A program made the position numbers and the translations under genes. From the NCBI GenBank assembly GCA_002315235.1, contig DCGK01000010.1:1-5361 (forward strand): a stretch of 5,361 nt of DNA. The letters run 5' to 3'. Under the pieces are notes generated by a model. That model worked only from the letters and a program-made list of their open reading frames with translations. It did no database searches and had not been told where the DNA came from. Numbering within the stretch: the stretch's first letter is position 1; every line of letters starts with the position of its first letter. The stretch is from Ruminococcus sp. UBA1780. Lineage in GTDB: Bacteria; Bacillota; Clostridia; Oscillospirales; Ruminococcaceae. Below are positions 5,293 through 5,361 of this stretch, in pieces.

Positions 5293-5361
5293 AAGGAAGC
5301 ACTGAATATCAGTGATTTAAAGCGTAATACAGATAAAATTTGTATTACTACTATTATACTA

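Larger units (their letters stand above)
5020..5361. other. Upstream intergenic region of the dehydratase gene
   Basis: About 340 bases without a protein-coding gene. From right to left they hold: a perfect TATAAT on the minus strand at 5358-5353 and two short hairpins (5348-5324 and 5314-5300); the strong terminator (5292-5245); an AT-rich stretch; the dehydratase promoter (5194-5166); and a structured leader with two hairpins ending at the AAGGTGA ribosome binding site (about 5032-5026). Any upstream gene must end beyond the window, because no coding frame with plausible protein character enters from the right edge. Confidence 0.7.

Noticed and set aside
5293..5361. Right-edge inverted repeats as an insertion-sequence or MITE end
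   Set aside because: The hairpins are short, with no paired terminal repeat, target-site duplication or transposase fragment visible in the window.

Overview
The window looks like chromosomal DNA of a low-to-moderate GC Gram-positive anaerobe, most likely a Clostridia member of the Ruminococcus type. This is inferred from strong AAGG/AGGAG-type ribosome binding sites, AT-rich intergenic DNA, consensus-like sigma-A promoters, a VanZ-like protein, and an 'AAA-ATPase-like' gene of a family that is highly multiplied in Ruminococcaceae and other gut anaerobes. No rRNA, tRNA, CRISPR array or recognisable insertion sequence was seen.

All four genes lie on the minus strand, so transcription runs from right to left. 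In that order they are: (i) a large membrane-anchored nucleotide-sugar dehydratase of the WbpM/CapD/EpsC/PglF type (5019-3094, TTG start); (ii) glmS, glucosamine-6-phosphate synthase (3001-1163); (iii) a VanZ-like small membrane protein (1011-475); and (iv) the N-terminal 74 codons of an AAA-ATPase-like protein that continues past the left edge (223-1).

The genes do not look like one tight operon. Hairpins with terminator character follow the dehydratase (3089-3059) and glmS (1089-1055), and a strong RNA hairpin follows vanZ (427-396). Separate promoters can be read upstream of the dehydratase (5194-5166) and of the ATPase gene (290-262), and a weaker one upstream of glmS. At the right edge a strong intrinsic terminator (5292-5245) ends a minus-strand transcript that arises at or beyond the edge.

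Functionally, GlmS makes glucosamine-6-phosphate, the entry point to UDP-GlcNAc. UDP-GlcNAc is the expected substrate of the neighbouring 4,6-dehydratase, which feeds surface polysaccharide or glycan synthesis. The pair is therefore metabolically coherent even though separately terminated. The VanZ-like protein fits a cell-envelope theme loosely. The ATPase gene has its own promoter and appears unrelated.

No clearly new multi-gene system is visible. The points most worth a second look are non-coding: a terminator-like hairpin in the dehydratase leader, a possible ~100-nt structured RNA at the right edge, an 18-bp perfect palindrome between glmS and vanZ, and the lack of room for a glmS ribozyme.
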